From assembly GCF_002979435.1 (NCBI RefSeq), contig NZ_PCOV01000012.1:22048-86047 (forward strand): a DNA stretch of 64,000 bases, read 5' to 3'. Below the pieces are notes generated by a model. It searched no databases and was not told the origin of the DNA. It saw only the letters and a program-made list of their open reading frames with translations. How positions within the stretch are numbered: the stretch's first letter is position 1; the number at the start of each line of letters is the position of its first letter. Source of the DNA: Microbacterium sp. MYb66. Lineage in GTDB: Bacteria; Actinomycetota; Actinomycetes; Actinomycetales; Microbacteriaceae. Positions 42,161 to 50,674 of the stretch are shown here, one piece after another. Position numbers and translations under genes: made by a program.

Positions 42161-43084
42161 ATGACAGCCGTCGCCTCGACCACCTCGATCGCGACCCCGC
42201 GGCGCCGGTCATTCCGGTCCTGGGTGACCGGCGGGGGATTGACGAAGATCGCCTTCGCGCTCCCTCTGCTTTTCATCTTCGGCTACTTCTCCTGGGGTCC
42301 GATCGTCGACGGCATCGTCATGTCGGTGCAGAACACGAACCTCGTCGACGATCCCGAGTTCGTCGGCTGGAGCAACTTCGAGTACGTGCTCACCGACCCG
42401 CTCCTGCCCAAGGCGCTGGTGAACACGTTGTACTACGCGTTCCTCGCGCTGATCTTCGGGTTCCCCGTCCCCCTCCTCCTGGCGACGTTCATGGCCGAGC
42501 TCCGCGGCACGCGGCGCCTGTACAGCGTCCTGGCCTACCTGCCGGTGATCGTGCCTCCGGTCGTGTCCGTGCTGCTGTGGAAGTTCTTCTACAGTCCCGA
42601 GCCGACCGGACTCTTCAACACCGTGCTCGGCTGGATCGGAGCCGGTCCGTTCGCCTGGCTGAACTCCGCCGACATGGTGATGCCGGCGATCGTGCTCGAA
42701 TCGACCTGGGCCTACTCCGGCAGCACCGTCATCATCTACCTCGCCGCGTTGACAGCGGTGCAGCGTGAGCTCTACGAGGCCGCGGAGCTCGACGGCGCCG
42801 GGATCGTCCGCCGCACCTGGCACATCACGATCCCGCAGATCCGCGGCGTGCTCCTGATCATGCTCATCCTGCAGATCATCAACACCATGCAGGTGTTCAC
42901 CGAGCCGTTCATCTTCACCGGCGGCGGGCCGAACAACGCATCGACCACGCTGCTGCTCATGATCTACAACTACGCCTTCCTCGACGGGGACTTCGGTGCC
43001 GCCACGGCGCTGTCGGTGCTGCTGGCCGCCTTCCTCGGGCTGCTCTCCGCCGGGTACTTCGCCGCGACGAGGAGGCTCAACTAA
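42161..43084 (+). CDS. Sugar ABC transporter permease (MalF-like, second system)
   Basis: 307 residues with six membrane segments (first: TKIAFALPLLFIFGYFSWGP). The EAA motif is LYEAAELDGAGIVRRTWHIT. FIFTGGGPNNASTTLLLMIY is typical of this permease group. The ATG at 42161 has GGGAGG at good spacing. The stop TAA overlaps the next ATG by one base. It forms the channel with the next gene; the ATPase must come from elsewhere. Confidence 0.9.
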   Translation: MTAVASTTSIATPRRRSFRSWVTGGGLTKIAFALPLLFIFGYFSWGPIVDGIVMSVQNTNLVDDPEFVGWSNFEYVLTDPLLPKALVNTLYYAFLALIFGFPVPLLLATFMAELRGTRRLYSVLAYLPVIVPPVVSVLLWKFFYSPEPTGLFNTVLGWIGAGPFAWLNSADMVMPAIVLESTWAYSGSTVIIYLAALTAVQRELYEAAELDGAGIVRRTWHITIPQIRGVLLIMLILQIINTMQVFTEPFIFTGGGPNNASTTLLLMIYNYAFLDGDFGAATALSVLLAAFLGLLSAGYFAATRRLN

Positions 43085-44076
43085 TGCTCAGACACACCGA
43101 GACGCCGCCGATGGCAGAGGTGCCGGGCGCGGAGACGACGAACACCGCGGCGCTCGTGCAGCCGGCGAGACCGCGGCGTCGTCGCGAACCCCATGCCTAC
43201 GAGCGCGGTGCGATCTCGGACATGGATCGCAAGCGCCCCAGCGTCCGCATCTGGCTCGGACTCTGGCAGGCGCTCATCCTCATCGGGCTCCTCGTGGTCG
43301 CGCTCGGGCCACTCCTGTGGCTGTTCAAGGCATCGGTGTCGAGCAGCCAGGAGATTCTGGTCGATCCGTTCGCGATGCTCGTGAACGGCGAGTTCCAGGT
43401 CGAGAACTTCGTGCGCGCCTGGAACGAGGTGCGCATCGGCGACTATCTGCTCAACACGGCGTGGGTCGTGCTCGGTTCGTGCGTGGCCACACTCCTCACC
43501 TGCACGACCGGCGGGTACGTCCTGAGCGTGCTGCGGCCCAAGTGGGGTCCGCTGCTGTCCGGTGCGGTGCTGGCGACCCTGTTCATCCCGAACATCGTCT
43601 CGCTGGTGCCGCTGTACCTCACGGTGATCGAGATGCCCGGTACCGGATGGCGGCTGCTCGACACCTACTGGGCGGTCTGGCTTCCCAACGCGGCGAGCGC
43701 GTTCCTCGTGCTCATCGTCAAGCGCTTCTTCGATCAGATCCCGCCGGACCTGTACGAGGCGGCGCGCATCGACGGCGCGGGGCCCGTGCGGGTCTTCTTC
43801 TCGATCGTGCTGCCGTTGTCGCGGCCGATCCTCGGCGTGGTCGCACTGCTCACGATCATCTCCGCGTGGAAGGACTACCTGTGGCCGCTGCTCGTGCTGC
43901 CCAGCGTCGACAAGCAGCCGATCTCGGTGGCGCTGCCGAAGGTGGCCGACAGCATCCCGCTGAACATCCAGATGTCCGCGCTGTTCCTGGCGATCATCAT
44001 CCCGATCAGCCTGTTCCTCCTGTTCCAGAAGCAGTTCCTCGAGGGCGCCGGTACCGCCGGCGCGGTCAAGGGCTAG
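43084..44076 (+). CDS. Sugar ABC transporter permease (MalG-like, second system)
   Basis: 330 residues. A cytoplasmic N-terminus of about 55 residues, longer than usual, precedes six membrane segments starting with LWQALILIGLLVVALGPLLW. The EAA motif reads LYEAARIDGAGPVRVFFSIV and the protein ends FLEGAGTAGAVKG, the classical MalG-type C-terminus. The ATG at 43084 shares a base with the preceding stop. An internal start at the methionine of DMDRKRPSVRIW cannot be ruled out. Confidence 0.9.
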   Translation: MLRHTETPPMAEVPGAETTNTAALVQPARPRRRREPHAYERGAISDMDRKRPSVRIWLGLWQALILIGLLVVALGPLLWLFKASVSSSQEILVDPFAMLVNGEFQVENFVRAWNEVRIGDYLLNTAWVVLGSCVATLLTCTTGGYVLSVLRPKWGPLLSGAVLATLFIPNIVSLVPLYLTVIEMPGTGWRLLDTYWAVWLPNAASAFLVLIVKRFFDQIPPDLYEAARIDGAGPVRVFFSIVLPLSRPILGVVALLTIISAWKDYLWPLLVLPSVDKQPISVALPKVADSIPLNIQMSALFLAIIIPISLFLLFQKQFLEGAGTAGAVKG

Positions 44077-44089
44077 GGAGGGGCACGGG

Positions 44090-44752
44090 ATGAGCGCACG
44101 GATCGTCTTCATCGGAGACAGCATCACGGATGCCGAACGCACGGGCGACCTGCGCGGTCGCGGGCACGGATACGTCGATCTGCTCTTCGAGGAGTTCACC
44201 GCCCGCGGTGCCGACGTGGAGATCGTCAACCGCGGGATCGCGGGCAATCGGGTGGCGCACCTGCGGGAGCGCTGGCAGGCCGATGTGCTGGACCTTCGTC
44301 CCGATGTGCTCACGGTGTACATCGGCGTCAACGACACCCTCTGCACGTTCTTCCAGGGGACGACGACGTCTGTGGCCGACTTCGAGTGCGACCTCGACGA
44401 CATCCTGGCGCGCGCGCGTGCCGCGGGCATCGGGCGGATCATCGTGATCGAGCCGTTCTTCGTGGAGGACGCGCCCTGGGCGGGGAACTGGAAGGGCGGC
44501 TCGGAGTTCGCGCGTGCGGACCTCGACCGGAAGCGTCCGGTGGTGCGCATGCTCGCGGAGCGGTACGGGGCCGACTTCCTTCCCCTCCAGGACCACGTGA
44601 CGGCGGCGGTCGCCGAGCGCGGCGGCGTGATCGTCGCCCCGGACGGTGTCCACCCGTCGGGTTTCGGGCACCGGCTGATCTCGCGGCTGTGGCTGGAGGT
44701 CTTCGACGCGAAGCCCACGAGCGGGGAGCGTGAGCGGGGGCGCCGCAGCTGA
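44090..44752 (+). CDS. SGNH/GDSL hydrolase
   Basis: 220 residues, a compact SGNH esterase. Blocks: IVFIGDSITDAERTG (I), NRGIAGNRVAHL (II), TVYIGVNDTLC (III), APDGVHPSGFGH (V). No signal peptide. It follows the permease by 13 bp with GGGAGG upstream and ends the operon at a terminator. As in the first locus, a cytoplasmic esterase accompanies a sugar importer, so it may deacylate imported oligosaccharides. It is shorter and lacks the N-terminal beta domain of the 28469 enzyme. Confidence 0.85.
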   Translation: MSARIVFIGDSITDAERTGDLRGRGHGYVDLLFEEFTARGADVEIVNRGIAGNRVAHLRERWQADVLDLRPDVLTVYIGVNDTLCTFFQGTTTSVADFECDLDDILARARAAGIGRIIVIEPFFVEDAPWAGNWKGGSEFARADLDRKRPVVRMLAERYGADFLPLQDHVTAAVAERGGVIVAPDGVHPSGFGHRLISRLWLEVFDAKPTSGERERGRRS

Positions 44753-44767
44753 AGCATGCCCCCGCTC
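44732..44767. terminator. Terminator between convergent esterase and leuA genes
   Basis: GAGCGGGGGC (44732-44741) and GCCCCCGCTC (44758-44767) are exact reverse complements around a 16-nt loop. The stem begins inside the last codons of the esterase gene and lies 38 bp from the end of leuA. No T run is present. Confidence 0.7.
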
Positions 44768-44805
44768 GCCCGCGGGATCTTCGTGGACCGGGCCAGCACC
44801 CGACC

Positions 44806-46629
44806 TCAGCGCACGGCCTCCGGACGCACCGCGGAATCGACGCTGTTCGCGGCGGCGATCACGGCGGAGAGGCTCGCGGTGAGGACGGATCTTCCCCGGC
44901 CTGCCGACCAGGCGCCGCCGTCAGCGGTCCGGTGCTCGAGCAGGGTCAGCGCGTCGCTGGTGTTCCCCGAGCCGATGCTGGTCTGGTGCAGGCTCACGAC
45001 ATCGATGCCGACGCCGTGTGCGTCGAGCGCGGCCGTGAGGGCCTCCAGTGGTCCGCCGGTGGTGTGGGCACTGGTGTGCTCCTCTCCGTCGACCCGCAGC
45101 GTGATGCGGGTGTGCGATCCCGTATCGGTCTCGGCGATTCCGGTTTCAGCGGTGTCGTACCCGACGAGGGTGATGGCGGTGGTGGTGGCGGCATCGGAGG
45201 GGGAGCCGAGGTACACCCGGTCGAAGACCGCCCACAGCTCGGCTGCCGTGACCTCCGCGCCGGTCGTGTCGGTGTGCTGCTGCACGTGGCGCGCGAAGTC
45301 GATCTGCAGGCGGCGGGGCAGCTCGACGCCGTATTCGGTCTCCAGCAGATAGGCGATGCCGCCCTTGCCCGACTGCGAGTTCACCCGGATCACCGCGTCG
45401 TAGTCCCGCCCGATGTCGGCGGGATCGATCGGCAGATAGGGGACCCGCCACGCGATCTCGCCCTCCGGTCGTCCCTCCGCAACCGCACGGGTGCGGTGTT
45501 CGGCGAAACCCTTCTTGATCGCATCCTGGTGCGTGCCGCTGAAGGCGGTGTGCACCAGGTCTCCGACGTAGGGGTGGCGCGAATGCACCTCGATCCGATT
45601 GCAGTACTCGACCGTGCGGCGGATCTCGTCGATGTCGGAGAAGTCGATCATCGGGTCGACGCCCTGCGCGTGCAGATTCAGTGCGAGCGTCGCGATGTCG
45701 ACGTTCCCGGTGCGCTCGCCGTTCCCGAAGATGCAGCCCTCGACGCGCTGGGCGCCGGCGAGCACGGCGAGTTCGGCGCAGGCGATCCCGGTGCCGCGGT
45801 CGTTATGCGGATGCACGGAGAGGATCACGGAATCGCGGCGAGAGAGGTTCCTGTGCATGTACTCGATCTGATCGGCGTACACGTTCGGCGTGGCCACCTC
45901 GACCGTGGCGGGCAGGTTGAGGATCACCGGACGCTCGGGGGTGGCCTGCCACAGCTCGGTCATCGCATCGCAGATGTCGAGCACGAAGTCGGGCTCGGTC
46001 AGGTTGAACACCTCGGGGGAGAACTCGAACCGCACGTTCGGCATGCCCCCGGCGAGTTCCCACACGTCGCGGCCGCCGGAGAGGATGAGCTGCTTCAGCT
46101 CGGCGGGCTCGTACCCGAGCACCATGCTGCGCCAGGTCGGGGCCGTCGCGGTGTACATGTGGATCACGACGGGATTGACGATGCCCCGGATCGACGCGAC
46201 CGTGCGCTCGATCAGATCGCGCCGGGCGGGGGTGAACACGACGACCGTCACGTCTTCCGGGGCGATGTCGCTCTCGGCGATCAGCCGCACGAAGTCGTAG
46301 TCGGTCTGCGATGCCGACGGGTACCCGACCTCGATCTCCTTGTAGCCCATCGCCACCATGAGCTCGAAGAACCGGCGCTTGCGGGCGGGGTCCATCGGCT
46401 CGGCGAGCGCCTGGTTGCCGTCTCGGAGGTCGACCGGAACCCACAGCGGGGCCGACGTCAGACGGTTCGTCGGCCAGTCCCGGGTGGTCAGCGGCACCTC
46501 GACCCGGGAGTACACGTCGCGGTAGCGGTGCGAGGGCATCTGGGAATGCCGCTGGCGGTTCCATGAAGGGGCCTGATCGGGGACGATGCCGGCGGGGGTG
46601 GAGATGCGGGGGAACGATGTCATGCTCAT
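44806..46629 (-). CDS. leuA: 2-isopropylmalate synthase
   Basis: 607 residues, the long actinobacterial LeuA. It condenses acetyl-CoA with 2-oxoisovalerate, the first step of leucine synthesis. The TIM barrel begins with [40 protein letters not shown] carries metal-binding histidines. The C-terminal regulatory domain binds leucine for feedback control ([20 protein letters not shown]). The start at 46629 has GGAAG upstream; ATG 46623 is equally in frame. Upstream lies a leucine-rich leader peptide with alternative hairpins, so expression is probably attenuated by charged tRNA-Leu. Confidence 0.93.
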   Translation of the reverse strand: MSMTSFPRISTPAGIVPDQAPSWNRQRHSQMPSHRYRDVYSRVEVPLTTRDWPTNRLTSAPLWVPVDLRDGNQALAEPMDPARKRRFFELMVAMGYKEIEVGYPSASQTDYDFVRLIAESDIAPEDVTVVVFTPARRDLIERTVASIRGIVNPVVIHMYTATAPTWRSMVLGYEPAELKQLILSGGRDVWELAGGMPNVRFEFSPEVFNLTEPDFVLDICDAMTELWQATPERPVILNLPATVEVATPNVYADQIEYMHRNLSRRDSVILSVHPHNDRGTGIACAELAVLAGAQRVEGCIFGNGERTGNVDIATLALNLHAQGVDPMIDFSDIDEIRRTVEYCNRIEVHSRHPYVGDLVHTAFSGTHQDAIKKGFAEHRTRAVAEGRPEGEIAWRVPYLPIDPADIGRDYDAVIRVNSQSGKGGIAYLLETEYGVELPRRLQIDFARHVQQHTDTTGAEVTAAELWAVFDRVYLGSPSDAATTTAITLVGYDTAETGIAETDTGSHTRITLRVDGEEHTSAHTTGGPLEALTAALDAHGVGIDVVSLHQTSIGSGNTSDALTLLEHRTADGGAWSAGRGRSVLTASLSAVIAAANSVDSAVRPEAVR

Positions 46630-46660
46630 GTCGGGGCTGCTTCCTTCTTCGCGTCGAGGC

Positions 46661-46717
46661 GACCGGCACAGGTTCGACTCCACGACGGGGAGCCGGTCCG
46701 GCTATGCCCCGCCGTGG
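46661..46717 (-). promoter_or_regulatory. Leucine attenuator: alternative hairpins before leuA
   Basis: On the minus-strand RNA, 46717-46707 (CCACGGCGGGG) can pair with 46690-46680 (CCCCGTCGTGG, one G-U), enclosing the small stem AGCCG/CGGCT (46703-46691). This stem covers the leader stop codon. The competing pairing is 46698-46692 (GACCGGC) with 46667-46661 (GCCGGTC), an exact 7-bp match. The two cannot form together, as expected for an attenuator. No poly-U run follows, so the control may act on leuA translation or on a factor-dependent terminator. Confidence 0.55.
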
Positions 46718-46749
46718 CGGCGAAGAAGAAGGAGTTCGATCGAGAACAC
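46702..46749 (-). CDS. leuA leader peptide (leucine-rich)
   Basis: A 15-residue reading frame, MFSIELLLLRRHGGA, starting with GTG at 46749 and ending with TAG at 46702. It has four leucine codons in a row (CTC CTT CTT CTT, 46734-46723). The -10-like TACAGT (46761-46756) ends exactly 6 nt before the GTG, so the mRNA is probably leaderless and starts at or next to the GTG. Stalling at the leucine codons when tRNA-Leu is uncharged would shift the hairpins downstream. It lies 72 bp upstream of leuA. Confidence 0.75.
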   Translation of the reverse strand: MFSIELLLLRRHGGA

Positions 46750-46804
46750 GGCTAGACTGTAGCACGACTCCTCAGACAAGTAGACGAGAACAGGGGCGGG
46801 ACCG

Positions 46805-47473
46805 ATGGCGCAGGTGAAGCGGGAACCCCTGGCTGATCAGGCGGCGGAGCTGCTGCTCGACCGGATCAGATCAGGGGAGTGGGGACTCGGCGAGAAGCTC
46901 CCCGGCGAGACCACCCTGGCGCCGCAGCTCGGTGTCGGGCGCTCGACGATCCGCGAGGCGATCCGCCAGCTCGCCGGACGCGGGGTGCTGGCCTCTCGGC
47001 AGGGTGCGGGCGTGTTCGTCACCGCGCTCGACGCCCCCGAGGACTGGGACGCCGTGCTGCGGCGGGCCGGGGTCGTCGCGGTGATCGAGGCACGCGTCGC
47101 GATCGAGACGGAAGCTGCCGCGCTCGCCGCAGCACGGCGTACTCCCGCCGATCTCCGCGCGATCCGCCGCGCGCTCTCCGAACGAGCCGAGCATCGTTCC
47201 GACATCGAGAGCCACGTCGACGCCGACACCGTCTTCCATCGGGCGATCGTCGCCGCCGCGCACAACCCGGTCCTTCTCGACCTTTTCGACAGCTTCACCC
47301 CGCGCCTGCGTGAAGCCATGATCGAGATGCTCCGCATCCGACGGGAGTTCGGTGGCGACGCCGACCACGACGCTCATGCCGAACTCGCCGGCGCGATCGC
47401 CGACCGGGATGAGCGCGCCGCCGCCGATCGCAGCCGCGCCCATCTGCTCACCCTGCGGGAAGGTCTCGCGTGA
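46805..47473 (+). CDS. FadR-type GntR family regulator
   Basis: 222 residues. The winged HTH is at the N-terminus (LADQAAELLLDRIRSGEWGL, then LGVGRSTIREAIRQLAGRGV). The C-terminal FCD domain (HVDADTVFHRAIVAAAHNP, DHDAHAELAGAIADRDERAA) contains the histidines that bind metal in this group; ligands are usually small acids. It is divergent from leuA and could regulate it, but FCD regulators commonly control genes elsewhere. The start at 46805 has GGGGCGGG upstream, a weak site. Confidence 0.85.
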   Translation: MAQVKREPLADQAAELLLDRIRSGEWGLGEKLPGETTLAPQLGVGRSTIREAIRQLAGRGVLASRQGAGVFVTALDAPEDWDAVLRRAGVVAVIEARVAIETEAAALAAARRTPADLRAIRRALSERAEHRSDIESHVDADTVFHRAIVAAAHNPVLLDLFDSFTPRLREAMIEMLRIRREFGGDADHDAHAELAGAIADRDERAAADRSRAHLLTLREGLA

Positions 47474-47559
47474 TCGAGGTCCGTCAGGTCTCGGGTGCCC
47501 CGCTCTCGGACGGGGAGGTCGTGCGCCTGCGCGAGGTTCGCGACGAGGCTCGCGCCTGA
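47470..47559 (+). CDS. Small reading frame (29 residues) coupled to the GntR gene
   Basis: The GTG at 47470 overlaps the GntR stop as GTGA and opens a frame of 29 codons, MIEVRQVSGAPLSDGEVVRL plus REVRDEARA. Codon use is like the neighbours. It could be the remains of a longer gene whose end is lost, since the convergent zinc-ribbon gene follows at once, or a true small protein. I recognise no family. Confidence 0.35.
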   Translation: MIEVRQVSGAPLSDGEVVRLREVRDEARA

Positions 47560-47563
47560 GAGC

Positions 47564-47731
47564 TCAGTGGTTCGGGCCGAGCGGGTCGCCGCCCTCGAGC
47601 ATCCATCGCTCCTCGACGTCCTGCGCCTGCCGCAGGTGCCCGCACTCCGGGCACTGCCATCCGCCCGCGACCGCGAGCATGACCACGTCATCCTCGGGGC
47701 AGTGCGGCGGAGTCTCGTTGCGGATCTCCAT
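47564..47731 (-). CDS. Small zinc-ribbon-like protein
   Basis: 55 residues with cysteines in TPPHCPEDD and WQCPECGHLRQ, the second a typical zinc knuckle (CPxCG). The ATG at 47731 is 6 nt after TACCCT (47743-47738), a leaderless arrangement, which decides the start against a longer frame. It lies 61 bp upstream of... the end region of helR on the same strand orientation and may be independent of it. Role unknown; such proteins often bind nucleic acid or act as adaptors. Confidence 0.65.
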   Translation of the reverse strand: MEIRNETPPHCPEDDVVMLAVAGGWQCPECGHLRQAQDVEERWMLEGGDPLGPNH

Positions 47732-47792
47732 CCGTACAGGGTAAGACGGTCCTCGGCGGAGGAGAAGTGCGAGGACCGAACCGTCCACGGAC

Positions 47793-49925
47793 TCACCCGA
47801 GGACCACGAGCTCCCGCGTCGCCCTGGTCATCGCCACATAGCGATCCACGGCGCCCGTGACGTCTTCGCCGAACTGCTCGGGGTGCAGCAGCACCACCAG
47901 GTCGAACTCGAGGCCCTTCGCCCCCTCGGGGGTCAGAGACCGCACGCGTGCCGTCGATGGGAGATCCGGTTTCCCGATCACGCACGCGATGCCCTCCGGA
48001 TGCGTGTCGAGCCAGTTCGCCGTCACGGCAGCCAGTGATCCGGCGGCACCGAAACGCACCGGGACCCCGCTCTCGCGCACGGAGGTGGGCACGTTCGCGT
48101 CCGGGATCGCCGCGAGCACGGCGGGCGCGGCCACCGCCATCACCTCCGCGGGGGTTCGGTAGTTCACCCCGAGGTGGGAGACGCGCACGTCGTGGAGACC
48201 GATGCGGTCCAGCCTCGCCTCCCAGCTCTCGGTGAAGCCGTGCCGAGCCTGTGCGCGGTCGCCGACGATCGTGAAGCTCCGCGAGGGGCACCGTGCGATG
48301 AGCATCCGCCACTCCGCGTCCGTGAGCTCCTGCGCTTCGTCGACGACGATGTGGCCGAACGGCCCTGCCAGCTCGTCCGGGGTGGGCGGCGGCGGGGCGT
48401 CGACTCCGATCAGGACATTCCGGGCATCCTGCCCGCGGAGGATCGACATCACCTTCATCTCGCTGTCATCGTCCTCGATCAGATGGTCGACCACATGTGC
48501 CATCTGCTCCTGCGCCGAGGCGATCACGGCCTGCCGGCGATGCTCCTCGCGCACAGCCTCGGGATCGCCGAAGCGCCGACGCGCGGCGTCCAGGAACGGG
48601 ACGTCGGCGATCGTCCAGGCCCGGGCCTCCTCTCGCTGGAGGAGGGCGACATCGCCGGGTGCCAGCTCCGGTGCGCACCGGAGCAGGAAATCGGGGGATG
48701 TCCACAGCCGTGCGACGACGGATGCGGGCGACAGCAACGGCCAGGCGCGCACGAACGTCCCGGTCAGCGCCTCCTCCTGACGAAGCCAGCGTCGGACGAC
48801 GTGCGGCGGCACCTCCTCATCTACCACCTGGTCCGCCAGGAGCTCCAGGATCTCCTCCCAGATCTCGTCACGCGCCTCGTTGTGGGGTGCCGCCGGGTCG
48901 GCACCGGCGAACAGTTCCGCCCATTCCGCGCTGCTCATCCAGAGATCGGCCCACGGCGATTCGAGGCGCATCGCGTGCTGCGGCGGTCGTTCGCACGCGC
49001 GGGCAGCGGCGTCGAGCACGGCTCCGGGGTCCAGTGACTCTTTCAGCGACGCGACGCGGGGATCAGTCTCCTCGCCGGCGGCGACGCCCTCGGGGACGAG
49101 ATCGCGCAGGGTGCACAGACGCACCGTGTCCTCGCCGAGGCTGGGCAGCACGTCCTCCACGTAACGGAGATAGTGGGCGTGAGGGCCGACCAGCAGCATG
49201 CCTCCGGCGCCCTGGGTGAGCCGCGGCTCCGCATACAGCAGGTGCGCGGCGCGATGCAGTGCGACGACCGTCTTGCCCGTCCCCGGGCCGCCGTCCACGA
49301 CGAGCGCTCCGGTCGAAGGCCGGCGGATGATCGCGTCCTGATCGGCCTGGATCGTCGCGAGCACGTCGCGCATCCTCGGGGTGCGATGGGTCCCGAGGCT
49401 GGCGATGAACGCGGACTGATCGTCGAGCGACGCGGCACCGTCGAAGCCGGCATTCGTGAGAGCCTCGTCCCAGTAGTCGCTGATGCGGCCGTCGCTCCAG
49501 CGGTAGCGTCGTCGCGAGACGATACCGCGGGGGCTCTCCATGGTCGCGGCGAAGTACGGCTCGGCGGCCGGCGCCCGCCAGTCGATGAGCAGCCGCGCAC
49601 CGTCGGCAGCGGCCAGCCCGATCCGGCCGATGTACACCGGGTCGCCGTGCTCCGGTGTCATCCTGCCGAGGCAGATGTCGATGCCGAATCGCTCCAGGAT
49701 GCGGAGCCGGCCGGTGAGGCGGCGGATCTCGAGGTCACGGTCGACGGCACCGGCGCCGAAGTCGGCGGACTGCCGGCGCACTTCGGTCAGGCGGAAGGTC
49801 GCCTCGGTGCGCTGCGCCTCCAACGTGTCCGCGATCCTTCGCAGGTGCGCGCGATCGGAGTCGAGGAGCGCGGGCGTGGCTTTCGCGCGCAGATTCTCAG
49901 GGAGGTGGAAGGGGTCGAGGGGCAT
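47793..49925 (-). CDS. helR: RNA polymerase recycling ATPase HelR (HelD family)
   Basis: 710 residues, a UvrD-like superfamily 1 ATPase of the HelD/HelR group, which removes stalled or rifamycin-bound RNA polymerase from DNA. The N-terminal coiled coil (DSDRAHLRRIADTLEAQRTE) is the arm that enters the polymerase. Walker A is VVDGGPGTGKTVVALHRAAH near 211-226, motif II HIVVDEAQELTDAEW, motif VI YVAMTRATRELVVLG at the C-terminus. The ATG at 49925 has AAGGAG five bases upstream. An inverted repeat like the rifamycin-associated element lies about 60-80 bp upstream, which fits helR genes in actinomycetes and implies rifamycin induction. Confidence 0.85.
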   Translation of the reverse strand: MPLDPFHLPENLRAKATPALLDSDRAHLRRIADTLEAQRTEATFRLTEVRRQSADFGAGAVDRDLEIRRLTGRLRILERFGIDICLGRMTPEHGDPVYIGRIGLAAADGARLLIDWRAPAAEPYFAATMESPRGIVSRRRYRWSDGRISDYWDEALTNAGFDGAASLDDQSAFIASLGTHRTPRMRDVLATIQADQDAIIRRPSTGALVVDGGPGTGKTVVALHRAAHLLYAEPRLTQGAGGMLLVGPHAHYLRYVEDVLPSLGEDTVRLCTLRDLVPEGVAAGEETDPRVASLKESLDPGAVLDAAARACERPPQHAMRLESPWADLWMSSAEWAELFAGADPAAPHNEARDEIWEEILELLADQVVDEEVPPHVVRRWLRQEEALTGTFVRAWPLLSPASVVARLWTSPDFLLRCAPELAPGDVALLQREEARAWTIADVPFLDAARRRFGDPEAVREEHRRQAVIASAQEQMAHVVDHLIEDDDSEMKVMSILRGQDARNVLIGVDAPPPPTPDELAGPFGHIVVDEAQELTDAEWRMLIARCPSRSFTIVGDRAQARHGFTESWEARLDRIGLHDVRVSHLGVNYRTPAEVMAVAAPAVLAAIPDANVPTSVRESGVPVRFGAAGSLAAVTANWLDTHPEGIACVIGKPDLPSTARVRSLTPEGAKGLEFDLVVLLHPEQFGEDVTGAVDRYVAMTRATRELVVLG

Positions 49926-49985
49926 GGCTCTCCTTCTCGCTCGAGCGCATATCACGCGAGCGAGGGTCGATTCTGCCCCAGGGGT

Positions 49986-50006
49986 GGGGTCTTGCGGCAA
50001 GCCCCC
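49986..50006. promoter_or_regulatory. Probable rifamycin-associated element (RAE)
   Basis: GGGGTCTTGC-G-GCAAGCCCCC is a 21-bp inverted repeat with one mismatched pair. It has the GGGG-CTTGC-x-GCAAG-CCCC build of the RAE that lies upstream of rifamycin-inducible genes (helR, rph, rox, arr) in actinomycetes; I compare from memory. It sits 60 bp from helR and 83 bp from the divergent FMN reductase gene and could serve both. Confidence 0.7.
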
Positions 50007-50089
50007 ACCTCGGCGATATCCTGGAAATGGAAGGACGCGGGGAACACGCTGAAACCAGTCGGGTGGCCGAGCTCTCTGCGGAGCAGACC

Positions 50090-50674
50090 ATGACGCATCG
50101 CATCGGCTATCTCATCGGAAGTCTCGCGAAGGACTCGATCAACCGCGTGCTCGCGAAAGCCCTCGTGAGGGTGGCGCCGCCCAGTCTGGAGCTCGTCGAG
50201 ATCCCGATCCGCGACCTCCCGCTCTACAACCGCGACGACGAGCTCGATCCCGTCGCCGCTGTGACCGAGTTCAAACGCGCGGTGGAACACGCGGAGGGGC
50301 TGCTCCTCGTCTCGCCCGAGTACAACCGGTCCATCCCCGGGGCGTTGAAGAACGCGATCGACTGGGGATCCCGGCCCTGGGGTCACAACTCGTTCGCCCG
50401 CAAGCCCACCGGCATCATCGGCGCGTCCACCGGGGCGATCGGCACTGCCGTCATGCAGTCGTCCATGCGCAGCGTGCTGAGTTTCCTCAACGCTCCGCAG
50501 TTGAACGCCCCCGAGGCGTACATCACCTTCACACCCGAGGTCTTCGGTGCGGACGGCGAGGTGAAGGACGCCGGAACCGAGGAGTTCCTGCGGCACTACA
50601 TGCACGAATACGCGGCGTTCGTGGAACGCGTCCTCTCGCTCACCGCGCCGGGGCACGTCGGGGATCAGGGCTAG
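50090..50674 (+). CDS. NADPH-dependent FMN reductase
   Basis: 194 residues of the flavodoxin-like FMN reductase family (SsuE/ChrR/AzoR relatives). IGYLIGSLAKDSINRVLAKA binds the FMN phosphate, and LLVSPEYNRSIPGALKNAID is the family signature. It reduces quinones, chromate, azo compounds or supplies reduced flavin. The ATG at 50090 has GGAG eight bases upstream. It is divergent from helR with the RAE between, so it might be induced by rifamycins; these drugs are naphthoquinones/hydroquinones, a plausible substrate type. That link is inference. Confidence 0.85.
   Translation: MTHRIGYLIGSLAKDSINRVLAKALVRVAPPSLELVEIPIRDLPLYNRDDELDPVAAVTEFKRAVEHAEGLLLVSPEYNRSIPGALKNAIDWGSRPWGHNSFARKPTGIIGASTGAIGTAVMQSSMRSVLSFLNAPQLNAPEAYITFTPEVFGADGEVKDAGTEEFLRHYMHEYAAFVERVLSLTAPGHVGDQG

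Noticed and set aside
46661..46690. T-loop-like sequence (CACAGGTTCGACTCC) that could suggest a tRNA
   Set aside because: No acceptor stem, D arm or anticodon arm can be built around it; it belongs to the leuA leader region.
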